From the NCBI RefSeq assembly GCF_040807025.1, contig NC_090945.1, positions 39,921,088 to 39,985,087 of the forward strand: a DNA stretch of 64,000 nucleotides, written 5' to 3'. A program made the translations under genes and the position numbers. The notes under the pieces were generated by a model. It saw only the letters and a program-made list of their open reading frames with translations. It was not told the DNA's origin and searched no databases. The DNA is from Struthio camelus (Eukaryota; Chordata; Aves; Struthioniformes; Struthionidae). Below are positions 14,101 to 25,919 of this stretch, one piece after another (the stretch's first letter is position 1; each line of letters opens with the position of its first letter).

Positions 14101-17100
14101 GAAGTTATGTCCTAGTCTTAAGTGAGTGTGATTAGGCTTGTGGAAAAAGGGAAGAATTAGGGTCACGTATCTTAAACAGTGTATGAAGAGTGCATTTTTC
14201 AGGTATACCAGCGTTTGTCCTGAATGGGATACGAACATGGAAAATTTGCATTATTTTGACGCTTATTGTCTTTATGTAAAAACAGCAGCCTGGTAACATG
14301 TTATCATTTCTAGAGAAACAAAAGTGATACCTGCTCTTCTAGATGCTATTATAGTAACATCAGTCTAGGCTCTAATATAGTAAGTAATTTGTCTTTCTCT
14401 GGTGTGACATTAATGTTACAATGCTGCAGTATCCTTATAATGATATCCTTGCATCATTAGATGTCAGTGACTTTGTAAGATGTTAGATAAGAAAAGCTGA
14501 CTTTAGTAAAATAGATTATGAAGACCAAAGATATCTGGAAGAAAGAGAGCAGCAATTTTGTTTGTGGCTGGAGGAAACGTTATTCTCAGGAGTGACTGTG
14601 GCAGAAATATTTTGATTTCCAGAATGTCTCAGTTGTTGTCACACTTCAGAATAGAATTAGAGAAAATAAAGACTGATATTTCTACTTGATGGAGAAAATT
14701 CTTACCTTCAGGTGGCGGATTGCGACCTGTGCATGCATGCCGACTGGTGTTGATAAACCTAAACCATCAAAGTGTGGAAGTTCTTTGGGTGAATGGATAA
14801 CATAAGTTATACCAGCATCAATATAGCCAAGGGAAGGGTCATCAGTAAATTGTGCCTGATACAGAAAGAGTTATTTTAAATTATATTGTCTTGGTTTGTC
14901 ATCTGAGGCTTTAGCTATATTTAGCGTGATGCAATGGTGTTTTATTTGGTCTTAAATCTCCAGTTACATCTTTGGCAATTTAAAGAAAAGTATAAAAGCA
15001 AACTGACTTGAATTTTCTTTGTTGCATGCCTATTTGGGTTTCCTTCCAATTATTCTAAACGGTCAGTTTTTTTCTTCCTTCTGTTATCTTCCGCTTTCAA
15101 AAGCAAGAAGGCATTGATGAACATTTATTCATAACTTGGAGATCCGTTCCTTTTACTTGCAGCTACCTCTTACATTTCAGCAGACTTTCCATTGCTGTCT
15201 CCAGAACCTGTCACTGCTGTCTCTTATGACTCCTAGAGAGCCCAGCTGAATGTCTAACTCATTTTGCCATTCTAGATTTTAGTTTTCTTCCCTGATCTCA
15301 TAGGTGACATTCCCTGAATTGTCTGTGTTTTCTGTTGGTCAAAGACAATCCTAATGAGATGAGAAACTGTATACAGTGCCAAGATCAGATCTTAGCTGGC
15401 ACCAAGCACTTACAGCTGCTACTGAAACCAACATTCGGTAGGTAGAAATAGGCACCATGTGATCTTCCCTACTCAGCCTTTATTTAAAATTATATGATAT
15501 TATCCTGAAGTGGCCTATATTAAATTATTTTACAGCTCTGATGATATGTTTCAGTTGTGAGTGAGCTGTATTACTGATATTTTTACACTCATTTGCAACT
15601 TTCAGAAGAATTTAGCTGAGGAAAGAATCAATATTCTTCTCAAATTTTTAAACTAGAATTGGATCTTTCTGCTAAACTCCCCTCTCAGTCAGAAGGAAAT
15701 AGTCTTGAAACAGAAGTTTGCACATGACATTCTGTAGGCTTGTGTAAAAATCTAATCTATAAATTACCACATGTATAGCATTATTAGGATGACTGTACCT
15801 GTTTGACATCAAAAAGTAAACTTAAGCCTCGTCCAGACACACTCACTCTTCTCTTTTCTGGAAGATCATTGTGATTAAAAGTAAAGCAGTTTCCATATTC
15901 AGTGAAAACATGCTCAAAATCCTTCAAAAAAGGAAAATGGGGAAGAATAAAATAAAAGCAAGATCATTTAAAATTACATGAGTGAGTCACAGTGGGCTAA
16001 GAGATGGGCTACTTTTTTTTCCAGAGGAAGTGTTAAATATTACATTTAGAAAAGGAGTAACTGATGGAAATTATCAAAGGGATTTCATCCCCATCTTTAA
16101 GAACTGAGCTACAGAAATCTAAAGGAGAACTTCACATTTTTTATTAATATCTATGGGCTGTTCATAATCACTGAATGAGGTCCTATTTTGTTTTTTTACA
16201 CATTACATTCTATAGAAATGATATAGTGGAAAACAACTTGTTTAATTTTTTCAGTAGATGTTTAATGAAGACTTCATTTCAAAAGAAATAGTCATACTAT
16301 AGGTGAAAGTACAATATGTACAATACCTGCATTTTTTTCCCCAAAACAGCTGGTCATTTAACTGAAAACATTTGCTAACATGATTGCATCTGATTGATTG
16401 CTTTAAAGTTTTAGCCATTAGGTACTAATGTATCTTATATAAGCCTGATTTTTCTGTTTACATGTTCTATTTAAGTCAGAAAATACCCTATGGAAGAACT
16501 GACATAAAAATGGGAGGATCATGTTCTTTGGTTATTGTCCAAAATTCCCAAGTTTGGGCTGTATTTACCTCCATATTTAAAATTCTTTTGGGCTCTGTGT
16601 AGAGTTACCCTAGCTATTCTGGTCTTAAAGAGCAAAACTAATTCCATCAACTGAGTGCAACTATGCAATTGTGTCATGCAAAAACTCCATTTAAACTGAT
16701 CTTAGTTATAGGCCACTTACAGAAAATGTTGCTGAGTACAGCCTGGAGGCATTGCATTTTTCCAAGCCTGCAGTTTATGCAGAAGTGGCATTAGGTAGAA
16801 AGCAATTTAGATTGAAATCCCATTTTACAGCTTGGGGACCCTCACTAGGCTGTCTGCAGGGTGATTTAGAGCAGGAACTCTTCTCTCCATCTCTCCAAAG
16901 GAAAGCAGGGAGAGCAACTGGCCAAACTGAAGTCAAGTGGCAAGAATATATCCCCTTTCACCTCCATGCTACTGTTCTAGTAAAAGGAAAAATATTTACC
17001 TCTGGGTAACATGGCTTTCCAAAAAATTCACATTCTAGCAGTGTGCTACTGTTGAGATAAAACCCATTTTCCCTTGTGAACTCTTTAATGCTGAAGTTCT

Positions 17101-20100
17101 GGTTTCCAAGAAGGAAAGCATTTAGCTCTTGAGAAAAATTATCTTTCATAGCAATTTCTTGTAGAACTCCAGACACGATGCTCCAAAGAAAAAAAATGAT
17201 TCTGAGGTTGATGACAGCATGAGCTTGAAACCTGTCAGCAAGAAGAAGAAAGAGTTCTGCAGTTATGGGACTGATCACAGTGCTCTTCTTGCCAAATCAC
17301 GACATAATTTGTTTGTTGTCTGCTCTCAGGCAATATCTGATTCTTGTCCACCATATTTGCACTTTGATCTCTACAACATGAATAACCAATATAGTCTCTA
17401 TTTCCAGGAATGTGGCATTTTCTGTACCTGAAAATACAGAAAAGACCCCTTCATGCAGCAGTTCTGGTCAATTATATTAGCAACATTTCTGCTGTGTGTA
17501 GTTGTTATTAAAACCATAAATTGGCCATCTGCAGAAGCCAAAAACCGTATCTGTAGAACTGAGGACAAGCTGAGCAGTTGCATTTATGCATAGGATACTA
17601 GCTGAGAGTGGCTGTTCCTTGAAAAAAGACTGTGTTCCATCAATCAGAAAATTGATTTCTTGGTGGATTTGCAGTATTTGCACGTAGCTAGTTTACTAAG
17701 GCACTGCACTCCATAGCAGAGAGCTCTCATGAGCTCTGTGGTTGTGACACAGAGGCATAAACCAAGGGTGACCCTGATTCCTAGAATACACTTGAAAGTC
17801 TCAAAACCGTAATGGGGTATTATAGGTGCTTTCCTGACAAAGAGTATTGCTGTCACTTACTGAAGTAAATTAAGGATTGGCTGTGCAGTTGTGATAGGTT
17901 TGGTCTCAAAATGCTGAAAAGAGAATAAAACAAAATACATAGATGTACACATAGCAGTACCATGTTCTTTAAAATTGCCTTTTTGTGTTAATCCTATTTT
18001 GTTAAACATATCAGTCTATCTATATGATAGATCTTAATGCTCAGACTCAAGGAAGATTGGCAGGAACAGATCTTTGCAACTGAATTTGAGCCAAAAAATA
18101 AAGACAAAGGTAGCTCTGTGCCTCTTTGATGTTGTTCTGCCAACAAATAACTGATTACTAAAAACAGGAGGAAAGACTAAGCACAGCATGAACAGATGGA
18201 TGTGGAAAAAATTGTCACTTAATTGTCACTTAAGCTGACAGATGCCATGCTCAGTAGGTGACTGTTTACTTACAATATGCTGCACCTGTAGTTACTAGAA
18301 CTGAGAAATTTTTATAATGTACAGCCCACTGTATTCAAGAGGGACTTTTATCTGCAGTACACGTTCTGCAACATAACCTGTGATGGCTTTATGCAGGGCA
18401 ATTGGAAGGAAGAAAAGCAAAGCAGAAAGTCTCCAGATATTTGGAACTTGGACTTTTGGCTGATTCTGCCAGCAGAAAGTGGATGATAACAAAACTTATC
18501 ATTCTTGATGAAACAATGTGAGTAAACTTTCTATATTTCTAACACTGTTGCTAGATTATATATTTGCTCTAAAAAGCAGGTAGTAGGTTTGTTACATTAC
18601 TTTTAAAGTATCTGAAGCATCTCAATCATGGCCAGTATCTTCAAATGTAGAAACCTGTAGTGAAGATTCTGGTTAGACCCATGACTGACAGACATGCCAG
18701 ATGCTTCTCTCCTGCAAATCCCACTGATATCATCTGGAATTGCAGAGGCTGAGCACCTCTGAAAAAGCAAGCTGCTTTGCATGAAATTTCTACGTATGTA
18801 TGAAGTTTCTATTTGAGTTTCTCTATTTGCAAATCTTGGCTTTACTTTTAACTTTGATGTGACTGTCCTGTAGCTACACTGTAGAAGGAACACTCATGAT
18901 TACTATGGTTTACATAGAAGAGTAACAGCAGAGAGGTTTTTCTACTTCAGTGGGCTTTTTGAAAAATAGAGACTTAGTCTCACTTACTGGGGTGCAATTG
19001 CTTATTTGAAGGAAGGGGAATATTAAGAACAACCTCTATCGTATCAAATCAATCGTAACCTGATTCTCATATTTTCTTCTTCAGTTAAATCTCTTGCACA
19101 GCTCTGAGGGACACATACCCCTTAGAGCTGTGTTTTCTTGGTTTGTGTGGTTTCTGTAAAAAGGTTGTGGAGTCTGACTGCTTTATATTTGTCAGATAAA
19201 GACTTGTTGCTTCTCAAAAGTGAACAACTAAAGTAACTGTTACCTGTTCAAGTTGCAAAAAGTCACAGCAGGAAACTCGACATTTTCCACATACTGAACA
19301 TAAACTGATGTTGTGGTTGGCCAGCTGAAGTAGTAGATGAAGCGATTGCAGATTTGCCAAATGACAATGGCAAGGGAGCCCATGACTACTAACAGCCACA
19401 GCACTTTGCGTGTCTTGCTCTGCGTTTGGACAATGTTATGCACTCCATGAAATGAAGTGGATGAGGCAAACTCCTGATGGTACTTCTTTCTGTCTTCCAA
19501 ACGTGGCAGCAGTTTCTTTATTAAATATAATCGTATCTTTTCCAATAATCCTTAATATTGAACAAGGTGAAAACACATTTTTTAAATTAGCATTTAAATG
19601 GCATTTAAGAAAGGAAACTATGTCATTCTGACACTGGATAGGAGTTTGAAACATCTGTAAATTGTCTTAAGTAGTAAACTTGCTTCTGAGGATGCTCTAG
19701 AGCTCTGGAAGTGCTAGGTGCTAAGATTAGCTCAATGCTGCCTAAAGACTAAACCTTTCAGTATTTTGAGTATAACCTATCAATTTAAATGAGCAGTTTC
19801 ACTTTTATGGAAAAGATTGGGTTTTGACATACCTCTAGGATCTAAAACTGCAGGATGTTGTGAACCTGTTATAAAAAGCTAAGCATCTGATACTTTCAGT
19901 AATATCCTATTAAAGGCTAGCCTTTTTTGTTTGCTTTGAGAAATAAGAAAAAAAGGGAATTATATCTTTTTCAGAATGTCAGTCTTTCATTGTTGAAAGT
20001 TTCTGGTTGCAACTTAAAAGGGTACAGGTTCAAAGGGAGAACCTACTCCCTTTTCTTTAGGTTTGCATCAGTCTAATTCCATACCTTTGCAGTAGGAATG

Positions 20101-21197
20101 TTTTTAAATTGTCATTTATCCCTTGCTTTCTTCAAACTGATATTAAAAAAAATTCTAAGGTAAAGGGCTACAACAACAATGAGTATAATCAATACTTGTA
20201 AAGTAGTCAAATGCAGTTTGATGGTGAATGATCTTGTGAGATCTGGGACCAGAGTGTTCTCTCTCAAAACATCCAAACCAGGGAAACTCGGTAAGGCCTT
20301 CCCTGTGTCTAGTCATAACTGGACCAGGCTTTTTGCAAAGTGCTTCACTTATAAATTGTTATCTGCTACTCTATTGTGTCACTAAGAAAGTCTATAAAAA
20401 TAACAACTTCAAAAATTCACAGTCTAGCTTTAATGTTAGTACTGTATAAGCTGAATGTGGAAAAATTAGGAGTACAGAAGGTTCTTTTAACTTCAGTTAG
20501 CAGGTATTTGATCACAATCTATAACTGCTTGTATAGGGAACAAGGTGATAAGGGTTTTTGATCTGGTGGCAAAAAAAAAAAAAAAAAAGACATCCAGTGG
20601 GAAGAACTGGAAGCTAAGCTCTTTCATATTAGAAATAAGGTATGCATTTTATTTTTGCATTTCCAATGCTTAATTGTCATCAGATCTTCATTAATGGAAA
20701 TATTAAAGAGAATGGCTTTTTAAAAATTATGTTCAAGCTCAGCCAGAGCTCTTACTTGTAAGGAGTTAATTCAGGGAGGTCCCGTGTGACCTGTGTAAGG
20801 GTTAGTTAGTCTAGATAGATTCAGGGTTTCCTTCTTGTCTTAATCTAAAAATCATTGAAGTATGGTATCATTCAGAAAAGGCATTGCCTAGTTAAAGCTA
20901 TGTTAGTTTTATTCTAAATACATAAAGGAACAATAGCTGCAGACATTCGCTCACTCGTTAAGTGTAACATTTTCTCTACAAGTTTTTTTTCTTACCTCCC
21001 TTCTTTATATCCTAAACATGTATACTACTGCTATTTTTGGACAAGGTTAGAAAAGAAAGGTGACATCTTTTCTCATTTTGGTTGTCAATTCTGAGAAAAC
21101 CTGCCTAAATGTAAGTAAAACTTTTGGTAATGCACTTTAGTATGTCTGCTTACATACCTTTAGCATCCAGTCGAATGAATCTCCCAAGTTGCTCCAT
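4977..21197 (-). CDS. ASIC5: Acid-sensing ion channel subunit family member 5 (whole coding span, 10 exons)
   Basis: Joined coding exons total 1518 nt and give 505 aa, the length of human ASIC5. All junctions are GT-AG and keep frame. ASIC5 (BASIC, BLINaC or INaC) is a plasma-membrane DEG/ENaC cation channel. Mammalian forms are activated by bile acids and expressed in bile-duct and intestinal epithelium and parts of cerebellum. Visible features are the cytoplasmic FHGVHN with the HG gating motif (residues 47-52), TM1 at about 63-81, and FPAVTFCNLN after TM1 (106-115). The large extracellular domain has sequons at N147, N161 and N176 and the CGC cysteine cluster. A pre-TM2 amphipathic stretch is followed by TM2 with the GAS selectivity filter (451-453), and the protein ends in EC. 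Alanine 440 sits at the DEG position, as in mammalian ASIC5. Channel function itself is inferred from family. The largest introns are intron 8 (2.7 kb) and intron 6 (2.6 kb). TDO2 is divergent from it, about 9 kb away. Confidence 0.95.
5785..5876 (-). CDS. ASIC5: ASIC5 coding exon 9
   Basis: TTAG acceptor and GTAAGT donor. It encodes QNLVHIDIKYHDLNYKMTQ, the QQKALTVAELL segment and the first base of the next Ala. This is the extracellular wrist region just before TM2. Entry phase 2 and exit phase 1 match exons 8 and 10. Confidence 0.94.
8130..8450. repeat. A/T-only low-complexity tract
   Basis: About 320 bases composed almost wholly of A and T, with many overlapping TATATA, AATATATTAT and ATATAATA units and numerous self-complementary stretches. 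It lies inside ASIC5 intron 8, about 165 bases past the exon 8 donor. Expected behaviour is easy melting and hairpin or cruciform formation. Confidence 0.9.
8615..8783 (-). CDS. ASIC5: ASIC5 coding exon 8
   Basis: Acceptor TTTCAG, donor GTAATC. It encodes EIELQGLCTAGTHNSTCPVA, then CEETDYPTTVTYSSF and an amphipathic lysine-rich helix ending SPEYI. The cysteine spacing of the extracellular palm/thumb domain is kept. A Tyr codon is split with exon 7 and an Arg codon with exon 9. Confidence 0.94.
9823..9840 (+). repeat. G homopolymer run with G4-like tail
   Basis: Fourteen consecutive G residues followed by AGGG on the plus strand, in ASIC5 intron 7 (template-strand G with respect to ASIC5). 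Likely length-variable and error-prone in sequencing. Confidence 0.85.
10748..10804 (-). CDS. ASIC5: ASIC5 coding exon 7 (57-nt small exon)
   Basis: This small exon was found by its fit. A TTTTTAAG acceptor and a GTAAGTAATG donor flank NGTECDIQKFYNCVYPAL, aligning with the YGIECDLQKYFSC region of mammalian ASIC5. It enters in phase 1 and leaves in phase 1, exactly bridging exons 6 and 8. Two extracellular cysteines lie in it. Confidence 0.92.
13449..13596 (-). CDS. ASIC5: ASIC5 coding exon 6
   Basis: Acceptor CCCTACAG, donor GTATTT. It encodes TIIQEYPWGECKPDIKL, then a stretch with YGCLQECKAQYI and WCGCLPFILPG. The GC..EC and CGC cysteines are the DEG/ENaC extracellular disulfide cluster. 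Confidence 0.95.
14706..14855 (-). CDS. ASIC5: ASIC5 coding exon 5
   Basis: Exactly 50 codons, phase 0 at both ends. It encodes AQFTDDPSLGYIDAGITYVI, HSPKELPHFDGLGL and the VGMHAQVAIRHLK strand of the extracellular domain. Confidence 0.95.
15799..15921 (-). CDS. ASIC5: ASIC5 coding exon 4
   Basis: Exactly 41 codons, phase 0 at both ends. It encodes DFEHVFTEYGNCFTFNH and then VSVSGRGLSLLFDVKQ. The FTEYGNCFTFN motif is diagnostic of ASIC-type channels. Confidence 0.96.
17000..17231 (-). CDS. ASIC5: ASIC5 coding exon 3
   Basis: Acceptor GCTGACAG, donor GTAAAT. It encodes the finger/thumb portion: FQAHAVINLRIIFFLW through FYLNSSTLLECEFFGKPC and YPE. Three N-glycosylation sequons (N147, N161, N176) lie in it. 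An Arg codon is split with exon 2; exit phase is 0. Confidence 0.95.
19244..19550 (-). CDS. ASIC5: ASIC5 coding exon 2 (TM1 exon)
   Basis: Acceptor TATTAAG, donor GTAACA. It encodes the N-terminal cytoplasmic region with TSFHGVHNIVQ, TM1 (VLWLLVVMGSLAIVIWQI) and WPTTTSVYVQYV with FPAVTFCNLN. An in-frame TAA sits immediately upstream of the acceptor, so the start codon must come from another exon. It is found at 21195-21197. Confidence 0.95.
21158..21197 (-). CDS. ASIC5: ASIC5 coding exon 1 (start codon)
   Basis: It encodes MEQLGRFIRLDAK plus the first base of a Gly codon; human ASIC5 also starts MEQ. The donor is GTATGTAAG, and the phase exactly matches exon 2 (GGA TTA TTG). The exon itself starts at 21213 after a CTTCCTTACAG acceptor, leaving 16 untranslated bases before ATG. 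This implies a further 5' non-coding exon. Confidence 0.85.
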
Positions 21198-21334
21198 GAG
21201 GCTGTTCTTATTTCTGTAAGGAAGGAATGGATATACTAAGCTGCCTTATCACTGTGATCACTGCTAGGTAATGGCTTTTATAGAAAACTAAATGGGAGGT
21301 GATACCCGATGATACATAACACTGGGCAATTTAC

Positions 21335-21396
21335 CTGCCGGGGTTGCTATGTTTTGCTGTTAAATAGCATGGTCTGCAAAGTAAAAGAGAAGATTA
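21335..21396 (-). other. ASIC5: Candidate ASIC5 5' non-coding exon
   Basis: Exon 1 begins with an acceptor, so an upstream exon is expected. On the minus strand a good donor, CCGGCAG then GTAAAT, ends at 21335, about 120 bases from that acceptor. A TATA-like box lies about 30 bases above the assumed 5' end near 21396. The segment contains a 7-codon upstream ORF beginning ACCATGC. The 5' end is a guess from the TATA position. Confidence 0.4.
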
Positions 21397-21421
21397 GCTT
21401 TATAGCAGGATCAGAGGTACG

Positions 21422-21431
21422 TATTTATATA
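21422..21431 (-). promoter_or_regulatory. ASIC5: TATA-like box, candidate ASIC5 promoter
   Basis: TATATAAATA on the minus strand, about 85-95 bases upstream of the donor of the candidate non-coding exon. The position is compatible with a start site near 21396. TATA-like strings are common in this AT-rich DNA, so support comes only from the matching donor and acceptor. Confidence 0.35.
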
Positions 21432-23654
21432 TATTTCAAGTGCATATGATATTATTCCAGTAATGGCAGAAATCCAGACTTCGGTCTTCTACATTGCCTT
21501 ACTTCGCAAATGACTTTCATCTCTTTTCTTGTCTTTTAGAAGGACCAGTTGTCTTCACTAAAGTAGTGTGCTGTTTAGAGCTGAACAAATTCTCTTTAAG
21601 TAGATAAGGAGCCCATCTTGCCCTGGAGGGCATGAATATCTGCCAGCGGGTTCCCTCCATCAGCAGAATGCAGCTGCTCCCCCAGGCTTTGAAAGCTGTC
21701 TTCATAACCAGCTCCATATATAACGTTTTTGTGGGGTTTAGCCCACAAGATGAACTGTTATTACACAGAATTAACCAAGTGGGTGAGGATGAAAACACAT
21801 GCAGAGTCTCTCATTGTGTTAACTGCTCATGAAAAAGCATGGAAGCTGATTTTGTTTTACACGTGTGGCTTGACAGTGTTTGAAATTTATTTCAAGGAAA
21901 GAATAGAGCTTCTAATAAAAGGCAACAGGAAAATACTAAAAAATTCAGGCCTGGGATGCACTTGGTTAACCTTTTAGGAAGATCCAGAAAACTTCACATC
22001 CTCTCTCTGTTCTGCAGATGGTGGGAATTTGGGGGCTGCTTCTTCATTCATTCATTCCCTTAGTAATGGTCCGGTTTAATGCCCATAGTTTCTAGGCATG
22101 TTAGCTTGTCCCTTCATTACCTCACTGTCCAATTGATTAGTGACTATTTTCCGGCTATGTTCAAGCTACAATAAGCTATTTAAAGCACTGATCTCTATTT
22201 AGTCATTGCAGTGTGATGAGCGGTGGATTTCTATTCCAAGCTTCTTGGAAATCTCTTGCTTTTCTAAAAGGTATCAGGAACAGCTCACAGATGAGGCACG
22301 TTGCAGAGGCAAGCTTCAAGTGGTAGCTTGAAGGTCATGTTCATTCAAGCAGTAAAGTACTTAAAAGTAATCTGTTTTTCAGGATCTGTATGTAGCTCAA
22401 CCATCTCTAATGTGCTGCTGAGCAGTGATTTGCAGATCTGTTGATTCCTATTAAAATAAAACATTCTAATTCACGGTACCAGGCAACAGCCACAATGTCA
22501 CTTAAAACTTATTTGTACTCTTAAAGAAATATTATATTGGTCTTTTATACTGTAATGTGCATACGATTAAAGAAGTACAAACTGAAATTTGCTCTCTACA
22601 AGCCAAATATGATTCACCTTAGTGTCTTTTTTCAAAAGTGCAGTTGGTAAGCACTCTTCACTTCTAATCTCTGACAAAGAGTTTTTATGCTTATTTAAAA
22701 CATTAGACTAAGTTGCCATATTTTCTGTGGTTGTGTTTTACAAAAAGAAATAAGTTTTTTTATTTTCTTTTATGGTTGTTTTACATCAATTTAGCCTTAG
22801 CAAACACTAGGGGGCGAAAACCAACCATCTTGCATGGTCAACCTGCATAACAAAATGAGCCTGGAAAGGATAGCTTCCACTTTTCCTCCTCCCACTATTC
22901 CAGAAACAAAATCTGTTAAGTAAGTACCTTACAAAGTGAATTCTTAGTAAGTATTTTTTCATCTTTCCCAAACTGTTTCCAGAAATAGCTTACTGATTAT
23001 GGATTGGTCACGGTTAGCCTGATCTGTCCATTCACTGCTGATGGTGCATGCCTGGTTATCTAAACAACACATTCCCTATTGCTTTAAGCAGTAAAGGTGA
23101 GGAAAACCAACTGATGAAAGAGGTAGCAACGAATTTTTGGAAAAAAGTATATAAAGTGTATATTCAAAAGGTTTTTTTTGAGGTCAGTCCTCAGTGCTTT
23201 TCAATTCTTTTCCTATGGTGCTGACTTAAAAAAAAATCTGTAGCCAACATAACTGTGCAGCTATTTGCTGAGACAGGTGTTTCTGAAAAACTTGTGTATT
23301 TATAGCCTGGTTGCAACAAAATGTTTTGTAGGAATTCTTATTTATTATATATATATTATTTGGTGCGTATTTAGTTTTTCTTGAATTTTTTTCTTCAGAA
23401 AGTGTGAAAGTGCTTCCTTGCAACTTCTGTTGCACTGTATGAGGCTCTGTAAGTGCTTTCTAGGTATTGGTGTTTCTTATAATGCTTTACCTAGTTCCCT
23501 TTTTTAATAGAACCTGCTCAAATATTATCTCCTTCTACAACAGAGAAAGTAATGCAAAGAAGAGCATTTACTAATATACAGAACTGCAATGATTTAATTC
23601 ATACATAAAATACTAGTAAAATCGTTTATTATTCTTCTCTTTGAAGGAAGACTG

Positions 23655-24330
23655 TCAGCTTTTCTCCACAGACTTCTGCAAGTTACACAGATCAAATATA
23701 ATTCTTTCCATCTCTCTTAAGGGGTCATATTTTCTACACCGACCATTTGTTGTTTTTGCCATCCTCCTCTGATCTCTTGCCAAGTGGTCTTCATCTTTCT
23801 TGAAGAGTGGTGCCCAGGGCATAGAAGAGCAGACAAATCCTTTCTGATGGTGGATGAACAAGGAGGTTTCCATGCCACATGGAGAGCTTGTATGTAAAAG
23901 TTCCAGTGTAACATTCGTTCTTTTCACTGTTTTGCTTTTTGTTGCTTAATGGACTATTTTTGGTTATCTGAAATATCCAGATCATCTGTGAAAATTTTCT
24001 TATTGGCTGGTTTGATTATCCCTGCTTAAGTTTGAAGTGCTACTCCACTGAAACTGCACATTGTTTATTTCAGTGCTTTTCTTCAATGCATGAAGATCAT
24101 CTTGAGTTCTAGTCCCTCCTGCCAACATGCTATAATACCTTCCAGGCTCTTTTCATTTGTCAGTTTAAGATGCGTACAGTCTATTTCATCATCCAAGCCA
24201 TTAATGCTAATAGTGAACAGCGTCCGATTAGCAAATTGTTATCGGAGTTTATCCTGAGCCAGCCCTTTGCTCCTGCTAGCCAGCTGTACCATTGGGTAAA
24301 CAGCAGCATGTATTCAGCCACAGGAAGGGA
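23655..24330 (-). mobile_element. Old CR1-like LINE remnant (minus orientation)
   Basis: The plus strand reads like the reverse complement of a decayed CR1 reverse-transcriptase region. Examples are TTCTTGAAGAGTGGTGCCCA with a following GGGCATAG, and CATCCAAGCCATTAATGCTA followed by ATAGTGAACAG. These are phrases typical of the CR1 3' part in sauropsid genomes. It is much diverged with broken frames and no intact ORF. Boundaries are approximate, and it may be two pieces. Confidence 0.5.
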
Positions 24331-25919
24331 AGGGAGTAGCTTATGGCTCTAGCTTGTGACTTTGCTGCACCTTACTAGTAAGCAGCATTAATGTATTTAG
24401 GAGGGGAGAAGCAACAGCCTTCCTGTACTAAAGAACTGAACCTTGCAATATGTGGCTGCTGAGTGTTAAAAGAGGAAAGGTTTGCCTTGGGAGAACTCTG
24501 TGGCAGCCTATGTATTCTTGCCTGCATTCAAGATGTGTTATTTTTCTTACCTTTTTAGTTTTGTTGGTATTGATTCATTTCCTTGATGAAAGGAGGAAGT
24601 TTTTTTGATAACAGTGAAAGAACATTTTCTCCATATCCTGGAAATAATTATCAATCAGAATATGAAGATAAATTGTTCCTCTGGGACAAATCAGAGAACA
24701 GGCTTGGATCCTTGTCCATCTGAGTGCAGCTAGCAGGCAGGTGAAAGCACAACTGTCACGAATGCTGTATATTAAGAAAATACTGTAGATGTAGTACTGA
24801 ATATTAAGAAATAAGTAGGAGGAACTGGTGGTAATATGAGTTCCTTTTTAAGTACGGTTTGGGGTGGGAGACTTGATCCCAGCATTTCTGATTAACAGAG
24901 CCAGATATTGAGTAACGTGAAAGATTTCTGCTTCATGCAGCAGAGCCTCAAATGTTAGACAGAGGCACGTAAAATGTTAATGGAAGTTAAACGTTCATTG
25001 AGAAGTGATGACACTGTTCTTTGTGTTTAAGAAGTAGAACAAATACAATATTAAAAAAAATCCTTGCAGCACTATCTCTTCTCTTTGTTTGTAGTTTGCA
25101 AGACCTTGAGCTCTGTCCCTCCCCCTAAATACAAATGTCTGATTGGATTTTTAATATTGCATCAACTTTAAGCTTGTTTAGTTAAGCCTTGAGTTACTAA
25201 ATTTTATTTTTCTTAAAAGAGACTATTAACTCCAAAACGCTGGTTAAAGACCAATGCCAGTTTTGAAAATCATGAAATACTCACTGAGCCGAGGTTCTGG
25301 TGCCAAATCTCTCTTCTTCTTTTCATATTCCCTTTATATATCTTTATTCACCTGTCTATCTCTTGTATTATAATTATATCATTAAATTGACTGGGAAAAT
25401 GACTTTGTTCTCTGCTTGTATAGCAACTAGTGCAGTGAGATTCTGGCTTAGGCTGCTAGGTGCTTCAGCTATGCAATAAGTGATGAGAAGAAAGCCAAAC
25501 AAGGATATCTAGAAGTAGTGTGGTGGATTGAGCCTATGATAAATACAAATTTAAGGTTAAATGCAGTTCCGCCAGTGTAATTACCAACTTATAAAAAAAG
25601 AAAAAAAAGTAACACTTTAGGTTCTGGAAAGCTTTTTTTGGAAAATTGTTTCAGTTCAGGACGTTACATAATATATAGGCTTGAACTTAATTTGTCTGTC
25701 TTTGAATTCTTTTCAAAAAACAGGATAATGAGTATATTCCAGAAATATTTGGAGGTGCACCTCGTCAACAGAACCCTACCAGTAGCTGCCGTACTGCTTG
25801 CTTTTGCATTTCACTATCATATTTGCAGTTTTGTGGCCAAGAGGTAGTTCTTTCATCACTGTCATTTTATGGAAGTAACAGCGCTCACATCGATCCATCA
25901 GTTAGAGTTTTGCCTTTTG

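Noticed and set aside
19436-19654. Minus-strand frame starting with ATG just upstream of ASIC5 exon 2, a possible alternative start
   Set aside because: It is out of frame with the TM1 exon. The correct frame has a stop directly before the acceptor, and the MEQ exon at 21158-21197 fits in phase.
21517-21798. 93-codon minus-strand open frame near the ASIC5 5' end
   Set aside because: Considered as an extra ASIC5 or retroelement exon. It matches neither ASIC5 nor any family I recognise, and the start exon is already complete without it.
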